A stretch of DNA of 64,000 bases. Source: Saprospiraceae bacterium. Its GTDB lineage: Bacteria > Bacteroidota > Bacteroidia > Chitinophagales > Saprospiraceae. The notes beneath the pieces were generated by a model. It worked only from the letters and a program-made list of their open reading frames with translations, was not told where the DNA came from and ran no database searches. The DNA is taken from NCBI GenBank assembly GCA_026982695.1, contig JALSGS010000021.1, forward strand, positions 124,001-188,000, given 5' to 3'. A program made the translations under genes and the position numbers. Below, in pieces: positions 42,771-49,670 of the stretch (position 1 is its first letter; every line of letters starts with the position of its first letter).

Positions 42771-44189
42771 ATGAATCGCAACACGCCCCCTTATCTCTTT
42801 TTTTGGCTCTTTCTACTCTTGCTGGGCATTCCACAAGGCTGCACCAATAGCACACCATCCGATGACAACGCGCCCGCTGCCGATAGCAGCCAACTGCACA
42901 AACCACGCGTACCTAAATGGGCAAAAAATGCGGTGTTGTACGAGGTAAACATCCGACAATTCACACCTGAAGGCACATTTAAAGCATTTGAAGCGCACTT
43001 GCCCCGACTCAAGAAAATGGGAGTAGACATCTTGTGGTTCATGCCCATCCACCCTATTAGCAAACGCAAGCGAAAGGGCAGCCTTGGTAGTCCTTACGCC
43101 GTAGCCGATTACTACAGGGTCAATCCGGAATTCGGCACTCTTGAAGAGTTCAAAGCACTGGTAGCCAAGATTCACAACATGGGCATGTACGTGATCATCG
43201 ACTGGGTGCCCAATCATACGGGATGGGACCACCCCTGGATCGAACAACACCCCGAGTGGTACACCCATCACCCTACCGCTGACACCATCATGCACCCTAC
43301 CGACAGAGGTAAGCCCACCGACTGGTATGACGTAGCCGAACTCGATCACAGCAATCCCGAGCTACGTGCCGAGCTCATCAGGGCCATGAAGTTCTGGGTC
43401 GAAGAAATCGGCGTAGACGGCTTCCGATGTGATACTGCACATAACGTACCTGAAGTTTTCTGGAACGAAATGGGCGATGTACTCTATGCCATCCGCCCTT
43501 TGTTCCTACTGGCCGAAACCGAAGAGCCCTTCCACCGCAATTCGGGCAATTTCGTTGCAGACTATGGATGGACGCTGCACCACCTGATGAATCAAATTGC
43601 TCAGGGGCAAGCATCAGCCTTGGCTATCCCCAAATACCTCAAGGCTGATGCAGAGAAATACTCCCAAGGATACCACGTCTATTTCACCTCTAACCACGAT
43701 GAAAACGCATGGCACGGCAGTGTATTCGAGCGCATGGGCGATGCGCACAAAGTCATGGCAGTACTAGCCGCTACCCTCAATGGCATGCCACTCATTTATG
43801 GCGGTCAAGAGGCGCCACTACGCCGACGCCTGGCCTTCTTTGAAAAAGACTCTATCAACTGGGATGACTACGCCTATGCAAACTTCTACCATACCCTTTT
43901 CGAGCTCAAACACCGCAATAAGGCGCTATGGAATGGAAAGGACGGTGGCCCTGTCGAAGTAATCCATACAGGCAAAGACGACAAAGTTTTTGCCTTCCAA
44001 CGTGAAAAAGACGGCGATAAAGTCGTGGTAGTACTCAACCTCAGCGATGAGATGCAAACAATCCGCCTCGAGGGCGATAGCTTTTCTGGCAGCTACAACA
44101 ACGTATTTGCCAACAGTACCATGCTGCTCACAGGCGATATGGCCGTACAGTTGGGCCCATGGGACTATATCGTGCTATCGAATAAATAG
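42771..44189 (+). CDS. Secreted GH13 alpha-amylase family lipoprotein
   Basis: 472 residues. A hydrophobic N-terminal segment ends at Cys25 (IPQGC, a weak lipobox), followed by a Ser/Asp/Ala linker. The GH13 barrel has VNIRQFTPEGTF, DILWFMPIHPI, VIIDWVPNHTG with the conserved Asn-His, the nucleophile Asp in DGFRCDTAH, the acid/base Glu in LLAETEEP and the transition-state Asp in YFTSNHDEN. All three catalytic carboxylates are present. The C-terminal all-beta domain (VVVVLNLSDEMQTIRL) is standard. It probably degrades alpha-glucans at the cell surface. No SusC/D pair lies nearby. It converges with the DUF4159 gene (7 nt apart). Confidence 0.92.
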   Translation: MNRNTPPYLFFWLFLLLLGIPQGCTNSTPSDDNAPAADSSQLHKPRVPKWAKNAVLYEVNIRQFTPEGTFKAFEAHLPRLKKMGVDILWFMPIHPISKRKRKGSLGSPYAVADYYRVNPEFGTLEEFKALVAKIHNMGMYVIIDWVPNHTGWDHPWIEQHPEWYTHHPTADTIMHPTDRGKPTDWYDVAELDHSNPELRAELIRAMKFWVEEIGVDGFRCDTAHNVPEVFWNEMGDVLYAIRPLFLLAETEEPFHRNSGNFVADYGWTLHHLMNQIAQGQASALAIPKYLKADAEKYSQGYHVYFTSNHDENAWHGSVFERMGDAHKVMAVLAATLNGMPLIYGGQEAPLRRRLAFFEKDSINWDDYAYANFYHTLFELKHRNKALWNGKDGGPVEVIHTGKDDKVFAFQREKDGDKVVVVLNLSDEMQTIRLEGDSFSGSYNNVFANSTMLLTGDMAVQLGPWDYIVLSNK

Positions 44190-44196
44190 TGCGCTC

Positions 44197-44865
44197 TCAA
44201 TGCGAAAAAGCATATTGAATAATGTTGGCCCCCATCTGTAGTGCTTTGCGGCGCAGCTCGGGCGGATCGCGATGCACTTCTGGATCCTCCCAGCCATCGC
44301 CCAAGTCGCACTCATAAGTGTACAAACATACCAATCGGCCTTCCCAAAAAAGGCCAAAGGCCTGGGGAGGCTTGCCATCGTGCTCGTGGATCTTGGGCAA
44401 TCCCTCGGGAAAGTCAAACTTCTGGTGAAAGATCTCATGACTAAAGGGCAAGAGCACAAAATCCAACTCAGGGAACACCTGCTTCATGGCAGGCTGCACA
44501 AAGGGGTCCATGCCGTAGTTGTCGTCGATGTGCAAAAAGCCACCACCGATCAGATAAGCGCGTATATTGGCGGCTTCTTGTTCAGTGAACAAGATATTGC
44601 CATGGCCAGTAGCGTGCACATAGGGATAATCGAAAATTTCGACACTTCCCGATGCTACAGTGGCGTAATTGGGATCAAGGCTGGTGCCTATTTCTTCATT
44701 GCAGAATTTGGACAAATTGGTAAGCGCTGTGGGATCGCTGTACCAGTCTCCTCCACCTCTATACTTCAACAATGCCAGCTTCATAGTAGGTGCAGGCAAG
44801 CGAAAAGAGCTACTGACAAGTAAACACAATCCCAACAAAGGCAAGACAAGCTTCCTTGACCACAT
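44197..44865 (-). CDS. DUF4159 periplasmic protein
   Basis: 222 residues. An N-terminal signal (MWSRKLVLPLLGLCLLVSSS) precedes MKLALLKYRGGGDWYSDPTALTNLSKFCNEEIGT, YPYVHATGHGNILFTEQEAANIRAYLIGGGFLHIDDNYGMD and EIFHQKFDFPEGLPKIHEHDG. These are the core motifs of DUF4159, a glutamine-amidotransferase-like fold of unknown role, often near genes for gliding, aerotolerance or MoxR in other genomes. No such genes are adjacent here. It is followed upstream by rsmE on the same strand with 4 nt between. Confidence 0.85.
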   Translation of the reverse strand: MWSRKLVLPLLGLCLLVSSSFRLPAPTMKLALLKYRGGGDWYSDPTALTNLSKFCNEEIGTSLDPNYATVASGSVEIFDYPYVHATGHGNILFTEQEAANIRAYLIGGGFLHIDDNYGMDPFVQPAMKQVFPELDFVLLPFSHEIFHQKFDFPEGLPKIHEHDGKPPQAFGLFWEGRLVCLYTYECDLGDGWEDPEVHRDPPELRRKALQMGANIIQYAFSH

Positions 44866-44869
44866 GACA

Positions 44870-45604
44870 TCACTTTTTTTGATTTCCCAAATGCTGCAAA
44901 CTGGCCCTTAAGGCAATAGTAGCCACTGCCATCACCCCTGCCGTTTCCGTACGCAATCGCGCCTGACCCAATTGTACGGGCACAAATTTTTTTTTCCGCG
45001 CCAAATGCAACTCCTCTGCCGAAAAGTCACCCTCAGGGCCAATGAGCACACACACATCGCGCCCTGGCCGCCACAGCTCTTGTAGATGCCCTTCGGGCAA
45101 TGGTTGGCAAGTGGCAATAAAACGCTGCGTAGTGTCCTGCAAATGCTGGTCCATAAACTCGCTGAAGGTCATAGGTGCATCCACCTGAGGCAAATACCCG
45201 CGCAGCGATTGCTTCATTGCAGCTATCATCACGCGCTTCAGCCGGTCGGTGCGCACCTTCTTGCGTTCCGATCGGCTACAGATCAACGGAGTGATGCGCT
45301 CAATACCAATCTCTGTGGCCTTTTCGGCAAACCACTCCAACCGATCGAAGTGTTTGGTAGGTGCAATGGCAATATGTAGCCGAAAAGACCGCCGCAAAGG
45401 ATCGGGCCACCGGCTCAGTACCCGTACCACCGCGCGCTTTTTCACAGCCTCCACCAGCTCCCCCTGATAAAAAAAGCCCTTTCCATCTGTCCAATGCACC
45501 TCGTCGCCTGTGCGTCGGCGGAGCACCTGCACACAATGGCGTGCTTCCTCTTCGGGAAATACAATTACCTGCTGCTCACTTTGTGGCACGTAAAACAAGT
45601 GCAT
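44870..45604 (-). CDS. rsmE: 16S rRNA m3U1498 methyltransferase
   Basis: 244 residues. RsmE methylates N3 of U1498 in the decoding region of 16S rRNA. The N-terminal PUA-like part (MHLFYVPQ..EEARHCVQVLRRRTGDEVHWTDG) leads to a SPOUT knot with ATEIGIERITPLICSRSERK, VLIGPEGDFSAEELHLA and QLGQARLRTETAGVMAVATI. Complete. Probably transcribed with the downstream DUF4159 gene. Confidence 0.93.
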   Translation of the reverse strand: MHLFYVPQSEQQVIVFPEEEARHCVQVLRRRTGDEVHWTDGKGFFYQGELVEAVKKRAVVRVLSRWPDPLRRSFRLHIAIAPTKHFDRLEWFAEKATEIGIERITPLICSRSERKKVRTDRLKRVMIAAMKQSLRGYLPQVDAPMTFSEFMDQHLQDTTQRFIATCQPLPEGHLQELWRPGRDVCVLIGPEGDFSAEELHLARKKKFVPVQLGQARLRTETAGVMAVATIALRASLQHLGNQKK

Positions 45605-45715
45605 GGTGGCGAAGGTAGCAAAGCCTCCACAGCTTTTTTAACAAATATACCGGGCCTCTACTCCGACTATGCGCACAACCACGGCATGCATGCAAGTTAC
45701 AATGAGGAAAAAGCA

Positions 45716-45723
45716 TACTTTTG
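45716..45723 (+). promoter_or_regulatory. Possible -7 box for rseP
   Basis: TACTTTTG, an exact TAnnTTTG match 62 nt before the ATG at 45785. No clear -33 element at the right spacing. Confidence 0.35.
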
Positions 45724-45784
45724 CACCTCTAAAGTAGCAGCAAACCCGAGCTGAGCAAATAAATCAATAAACGAACATACCTAC

Positions 45785-47119
45785 ATGGCTATACTCATAA
45801 TGACTGGACAGCTGCTATTGAGCCTGTCCATCTTGGTAGTACTTCACGAACTGGGCCACTTTATCCCTGCCAAGCTCTTTGGCACGCGCGTGGAAAAGTT
45901 TTACCTCTTCTTCAACCCCGGTTTTTCTCTGTACAAAAAACAAATTGGCGAGACAGAATACGGCATCGGCTGGTTGCCCCTGGGCGGTTACGTCAAAATC
46001 GCAGGCATGGTCGACGAAAGCCTCGACATGGAGCAACTCAAAGAACCACCTCAGCCCTGGGAGTTTCGCGCCAAACCGGCTTGGCAACGCCTCATTATCA
46101 TGTTGGGTGGCGTAACGGTCAACTTCTTGCTGGGCTTCTTCCTGTTTAGCATGATCCTATGGCAATGGGGCGAAGAATACCTGCCTAATAGCGAGCTGAA
46201 ATGGGGCATTGCTGTAGACTCAGTAGGCATGGAGCTAGGCTTGCGCGATGGCGACAAAATTCTCCAATTGGGCGATGAACCCTTTGTAGAATTTAGCGTA
46301 CCTAACTTCATCCGTGCCATTGTGTTAGAAGAAGCACAATATGTAGTAGTATCGCGCCAAGGTCAACGCGTGCGCATCGACATCGATCCGAAGTGGGTCA
46401 CACTCCTGTCCAGCCACGAAATACGCCAGTACTGGATCATGATGCCTCGCACGCCCTTTTTCGTAGCCGAAGTAGTGCCTGGCAGCCCTGCCGAACAAGC
46501 TGGCATCCAAAAAGACGACCACATCATCGGCGTGGATACGATTCCTACGCCTTTCTTCATCGACTTTCGACGAGCCATCGTACCCCGATCGGGCCGACGC
46601 GTACAAATCAGCCTGGTGCGCAACCAACGCGACACCCTACAACTACCCCTGCAAGTACCCCAAACAGGCGTCATCGGCGTGTACAACTACGGATGGGATC
46701 ACTATTTCGGCATCAAACGCAAAGAGTATACCCTAGCCCAAGCAATACCTGCAGGCGTAGTAAAAGGGTGGATCTTCCTCAAGGATCAGGTAAAGGCTTT
46801 CTCACTCATGTTCCAGGGCAAGATGAAAGCCAAAGACAACTTGGGAAGCTTTATCTCCATCGGCAAAATGTTTGGCGATTCGTGGAACTGGGAACGCTTC
46901 TGGCGCATGACGGCCCTGCTGTCTTTGGTGTTGGGCTTTGTCAATCTATTGCCCGTACCTGCACTCGATGGAGGACACGTCATGTTCCTACTCTATGAAA
47001 TGGTCAGTGGCCGAAAGCCAAGTGACAAATTCTTGGAATACGCCACCCTCATCGGCTTTATCATCCTAGCGGCCCTGATGCTTTACGTCATCGGGCTTGA
47101 CATATTGCGCTTTTTTTAA
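45785..47119 (+). CDS. rseP: RseP-type site-2 metalloprotease
   Basis: 444 residues with four membrane segments. The zinc motif VLHELGHF is in the first helix, and the third ligand lies in NLLPVPALDGGH near the C-terminus. Two PDZ-like regions occupy the periplasmic loop (about 150-330, with AEVVPGSPAEQAGIQKDDHIIGVD). RseP proteases cut anti-sigma factors and leftover signal peptides in the membrane. In many bacteria the gene lies next to dxr and bamA; here it stands alone before a tRNA pair. Confidence 0.93.
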   Translation: MAILIMTGQLLLSLSILVVLHELGHFIPAKLFGTRVEKFYLFFNPGFSLYKKQIGETEYGIGWLPLGGYVKIAGMVDESLDMEQLKEPPQPWEFRAKPAWQRLIIMLGGVTVNFLLGFFLFSMILWQWGEEYLPNSELKWGIAVDSVGMELGLRDGDKILQLGDEPFVEFSVPNFIRAIVLEEAQYVVVSRQGQRVRIDIDPKWVTLLSSHEIRQYWIMMPRTPFFVAEVVPGSPAEQAGIQKDDHIIGVDTIPTPFFIDFRRAIVPRSGRRVQISLVRNQRDTLQLPLQVPQTGVIGVYNYGWDHYFGIKRKEYTLAQAIPAGVVKGWIFLKDQVKAFSLMFQGKMKAKDNLGSFISIGKMFGDSWNWERFWRMTALLSLVLGFVNLLPVPALDGGHVMFLLYEMVSGRKPSDKFLEYATLIGFIILAALMLYVIGLDILRFF

Positions 47120-47252
47120 TGCGCTCCACATTAGTTTTTTTACTAACAACCTGTTTTTGCAGCAGGCACTATAAAAACGAATGCGTTGTCCATATGTATC
47201 TTTGCCTCATGCATCCCCATATTGCTCAGGCAACTTTTTTTGCGAAAAAGCA

Positions 47253-47285
47253 TTTGGAAAGTAGGCAGAGGTTTGAATAAATTTG
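47253..47285 (+). promoter_or_regulatory. Promoter of the tRNA-Leu pair
   Basis: TTTG at 47253-47256, spacer 21 nt, and TAAATTTG at 47278-47285 (exact TAnnTTTG). Transcription would start near 47292, 38 nt before the first tRNA. This is the best full promoter match in the window. A second -7-like TATCTTTG lies at 47197-47204. Confidence 0.7.
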
Positions 47286-47329
47286 CGTCGCTTTAGCCGA
47301 AAGGGTGAAGGAAAATTACATGACAACTT

Positions 47330-47413
47330 GCCGAAGTGGCGGAACTGGTAGACGCGCTGGACTCAAAATCCAGTGTCCGCAAGGACGTGTGGGTTCGAAT
47401 CCCACCTTCGGTA
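47330..47413 (+). tRNA. tRNA-Leu(CAA)
   Basis: 84 nt. The acceptor GCCGAAG pairs with CTTCGGT (G-U at the first pair). The anticodon stem CTGGA/TCCAG encloses loop CTCAAAA with anticodon CAA (reads UUG). A long class II variable arm and the TTCGAAT T-loop are present. CCA is not encoded. Confidence 0.93.
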
Positions 47414-47446
47414 CTGCGTATTTTCCCCAAGTGAGCACTGCAACCC

Positions 47447-47530
47447 GCCGAAGTGGTGGAACTGGTAGACACGCACGTTTCAGGGGCGTGTGGCCGAAAG
47501 GCCGTGTGGGTTCGAATCCCACCTTCGGCA
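47447..47530 (+). tRNA. tRNA-Leu(CAG)
   Basis: 84 nt, acceptor GCCGAAG/CTTCGGC. The anticodon stem CACGT/GCGTG encloses TTCAGGG with anticodon CAG (reads CUG). The variable arm contains GGCCGAAAGGCC. It lies 33 nt after tRNA-Leu(CAA), is very similar in its arms, and is surely co-transcribed with it. Confidence 0.93.
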
Positions 47531-47544
47531 CTGTAAGCGCATGC

Positions 47545-47581
47545 AAAAGGGCACTTTATAGTAAAGTGCCCTTTTTTCTTT
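47545..47581 (+). terminator. Terminator of the tRNA-Leu operon
   Basis: AAGGGCACTTTA pairs with TAAAGTGCCCTT around a 3-nt loop, followed by TTTTTCTTTT. It ends 50 nt after the second tRNA. Confidence 0.88.
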
Positions 47582-47620
47582 TGCCACACTTGCTAGGTGC
47601 AGTTTACTATCCCCCACTGC

Positions 47621-48190
47621 TCATTGCCCTTGGATGGTACGTCCCCCTGCCCGCTGGCTCGATGCATTGTGCTGCTCATCGTATACAGTCTGTTCCAGGG
47701 CAATCACTTTGTCGATACTCTCTAATGCTTCGCGCAAATACAGCAAGTTGGCTCGATCTCGATCCCTTTTTTGCACAAGCGTAGAGAATTGATACTGTGC
47801 AAAGGCATTGCGCATGCGCTCAATTCGTGTGCGCTGCACGCTGAGCTGTGCCACACAGCGCATCTTTTGTTGCTTTCGCTGGATAGCAGCCTCGCCGCGT
47901 CCCGACTCGGCCATAGTCCATTTATCAAGAGCAGGATGCATACGGGTCATATCTTCCAACATTTCATCTAACAAGCGCACAATCTCCGGCTTAATAGCCT
48001 CCATGCTCTTGATGTCCTGTTGCTCAAAAGCACGTGTAAAACGCTGTTGCAATTGAAGCAATTGATCGCGCATATCTCTGTGTTTCTGTATAGAAGCCAC
48101 CGTAAAAGGTTGTGGCTGCGCGCTGCGCGCTTGCGCGTAAAGGCTACTCGCAAAAACGACACTTAGTAACAAACAAACAAAGTTTTTCAT
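47621..48190 (-). CDS. Periplasmic coiled-coil protein, unknown function
   Basis: 189 residues. The signal peptide MKNFVCLLLSVVFASSLYAQ is clear. The mature part is almost entirely helical with heptad-like spacing (QKHRDMRDQLLQLQQRFTRAFEQQD and QRKQQKMRCVAQLSVQRTRIERMRNAF), ending in a polar disordered tail. I recognise no family. Directly upstream (48202-48315) is a fragment resembling a T9SS sorting domain on the same strand. Confidence 0.7.
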   Translation of the reverse strand: MKNFVCLLLSVVFASSLYAQARSAQPQPFTVASIQKHRDMRDQLLQLQQRFTRAFEQQDIKSMEAIKPEIVRLLDEMLEDMTRMHPALDKWTMAESGRGEAAIQRKQQKMRCVAQLSVQRTRIERMRNAFAQYQFSTLVQKRDRDRANLLYLREALESIDKVIALEQTVYDEQHNASSQRAGGRTIQGQ

Positions 48191-48201
48191 AACAATCCAA
48201 G

Positions 48202-48315
48202 TTACCTCATCACAGACAATTTCAAACAGGCAGGTGTTCCCACTACAAACACTTGCCCAAAGTGAGCAATCAAGGCAAAAAAATATACGCCTTTGGGCAA
48301 AAAGTTGTGCACGCT
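48202..48315 (-). pseudogene. Possible remnant of a T9SS C-terminal sorting domain
   Basis: The last 37 codons of a minus-strand frame read HNFLPKGVYFFALIAHFGQV followed by FVVG and a short tail. This matches the end of a type A sorting domain (compare HLPKGCYFLHARQRDGRV in the cargo protein at 39462). No cargo domain precedes it: upstream codons run into the promoter and start of the ATE-like gene on the other strand. The LPKG codons again overlap a one-mismatch copy of the dispersed word (48289-48301). Confidence 0.35.
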
Positions 48316-48337
48316 GCTTGTCATTTGACTATTTTTG
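48305..48337 (+). promoter_or_regulatory. Promoter of the ATE-like gene
   Basis: TTG at 48305-48307, spacer 22 nt, TATTTTTG at 48330-48337 (exact TAnnTTTG). The start near 48344 leaves ATG 48360 as the first usable start codon and excludes 48234. Confidence 0.6.
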
Positions 48338-48359
48338 GAATCTATACCGCTATTGCGAA

Positions 48360-49577
48360 ATGATGGGAATGCAACACACTGCTCAATCTCCGAATGAATG
48401 TTCAAACAAGTCTTTATCGAGTAAAACCCAGCATTTCGCTTTTGCGTATATGCCCAGAGAAACAAAAAAAGCAGTTACATATCTGCCAAGGATGTTTACC
48501 CAGAAACATTACCCCACAACCATCGCTCCAGAAACGCTGGACAAATACCTGGCCAATGGCTGGCATCCCATGGGGCAAGCCATGTACACGTGCAACTTCA
48601 GTTTTTTCAACAGCAAGTTGCACTCGGCTATCTGGACGCGCACGTGCTTGCGCGACTACACCTTCAGGGGTAGCAATCTGCGACTGATGCGGCGCAACGG
48701 TCGTCGCTTTCGTGTGGAATATCGACCTTTTGAGCTCAGCGAGGCCCATGAAAAGCTCTTCGAACGCTACAGTGCTGCATTTGATGGCCGCCTGGCGCTT
48801 TCGCTCAAGATGTATTTGCTCGACGAACGCGACCGTAACATTTTCCAGACTATGGAAACACGCATATACGATGGTGATCAGTTGATCGCCTACAGCTGTT
48901 TCCATTTGGGTGAAGAGGGTCTGGCCAGTATCATCGGTGTGTACGACCCTGATTATAGACGCTACAGCCTCGGCTACTACACACTTTTACTCGAAGTTGC
49001 CTATGGTATCCGAGAGGGCTTTTCCTATTTCTACCCCGGCTACGTCATTCCCGGCAACCCTCGGTTCGACTACAAATTGCGCACAGGTCACATTGAGTTT
49101 TTTCAATTCGATCGCAATATTTGGCGCCCTTGGGAAGAATTCGGTCCCCAATTTGATCCCCTACAAGTAGCCCTTGAGCGCCTTTATCGCGTGGGCAATA
49201 TCTTGAACAAGCAACTTATTCCCTGGCGCCTGTTGTACAATCCCTTTTTCGAAGGCAACCTCTTTGGCCTACACAGCAACAGCTATTTAGAGCAACCCGT
49301 TATGCTGGAAGTATGGCCCCAAATGCAACCTGACTACCTGGTGGTAGTGTACTACGATCAACGCTACTCGGCCTGGGTAGCCGCTCTATGTGAGTTGGAA
49401 CGCGACTACTTTCTCGCTTTTTGCATTTTGCAAGACATGGGGCTAGACAATACCGATAATATGCTCACCAACTTGCTCAACAAAGTGCATTACCGCTTTG
49501 CCAACCGCCCCGAACAACTGCTTCCTCATTTGGCACAATTTAAACAACAACTCATTTCAGGGCATTTGCCCGAATAG
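48360..49577 (+). CDS. ATE-like aminoacyl-tRNA-protein transferase
   Basis: 405 residues from the ATG at 48360. A central stretch YLANGWHPMGQAMYTCNFSF, SAIWTRTCLRDYTF.GSN and FRVEYRPFELSEAHEKLFERY, followed by the GNAT-like ACSFHLGEEG-type region (YSCFHLGEEGLASIIGVYDPDYRRYSLGYYTLLLEV) and YFYPGYVIPGNPRFDYKLR, resembles arginyl-tRNA-protein transferase. These enzymes add Arg or Leu to protein N-termini to mark them for degradation by ClpAP. The usual N-terminal Cys cluster of eukaryotic ATE is not evident, so the added amino acid and activity are uncertain. The protein has no secretion signal. Confidence 0.72.
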   Translation: MMGMQHTAQSPNECSNKSLSSKTQHFAFAYMPRETKKAVTYLPRMFTQKHYPTTIAPETLDKYLANGWHPMGQAMYTCNFSFFNSKLHSAIWTRTCLRDYTFRGSNLRLMRRNGRRFRVEYRPFELSEAHEKLFERYSAAFDGRLALSLKMYLLDERDRNIFQTMETRIYDGDQLIAYSCFHLGEEGLASIIGVYDPDYRRYSLGYYTLLLEVAYGIREGFSYFYPGYVIPGNPRFDYKLRTGHIEFFQFDRNIWRPWEEFGPQFDPLQVALERLYRVGNILNKQLIPWRLLYNPFFEGNLFGLHSNSYLEQPVMLEVWPQMQPDYLVVVYYDQRYSAWVAALCELERDYFLAFCILQDMGLDNTDNMLTNLLNKVHYRFANRPEQLLPHLAQFKQQLISGHLPE

Positions 49578-49670
49578 CTTACGCCCCTATATCACGCCAT
49601 ACGCTACTTGCTCAGCTTGAGCTATTTCACCTGATAACTGAGTCGAAGACAAGAGGCTTTTGCGAGAAAC

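Noticed and set aside
47488-47505. GGCCGAAAGGCC in the second tRNA-Leu counted as a copy of the dispersed word
   Set aside because: It is the stem-loop of the class II variable arm and lacks the TTT flank, so RNA structure explains it.
47293-47589. Minus-strand frames with GGIRTHT-like peptides across the tRNA-Leu pair
   Set aside because: These peptides are the antisense translation of the tRNA T-arm and acceptor and are well-known false proteins. The two tRNAs fold properly on the plus strand.
39528-48301. Explaining the 13-bp word as codons for the LPKG motif of T9SS domains
   Set aside because: Only the copies at 39528, 25939 and 48289 read LPKG. The rest lie in unrelated genes and other frames, and one is intergenic.
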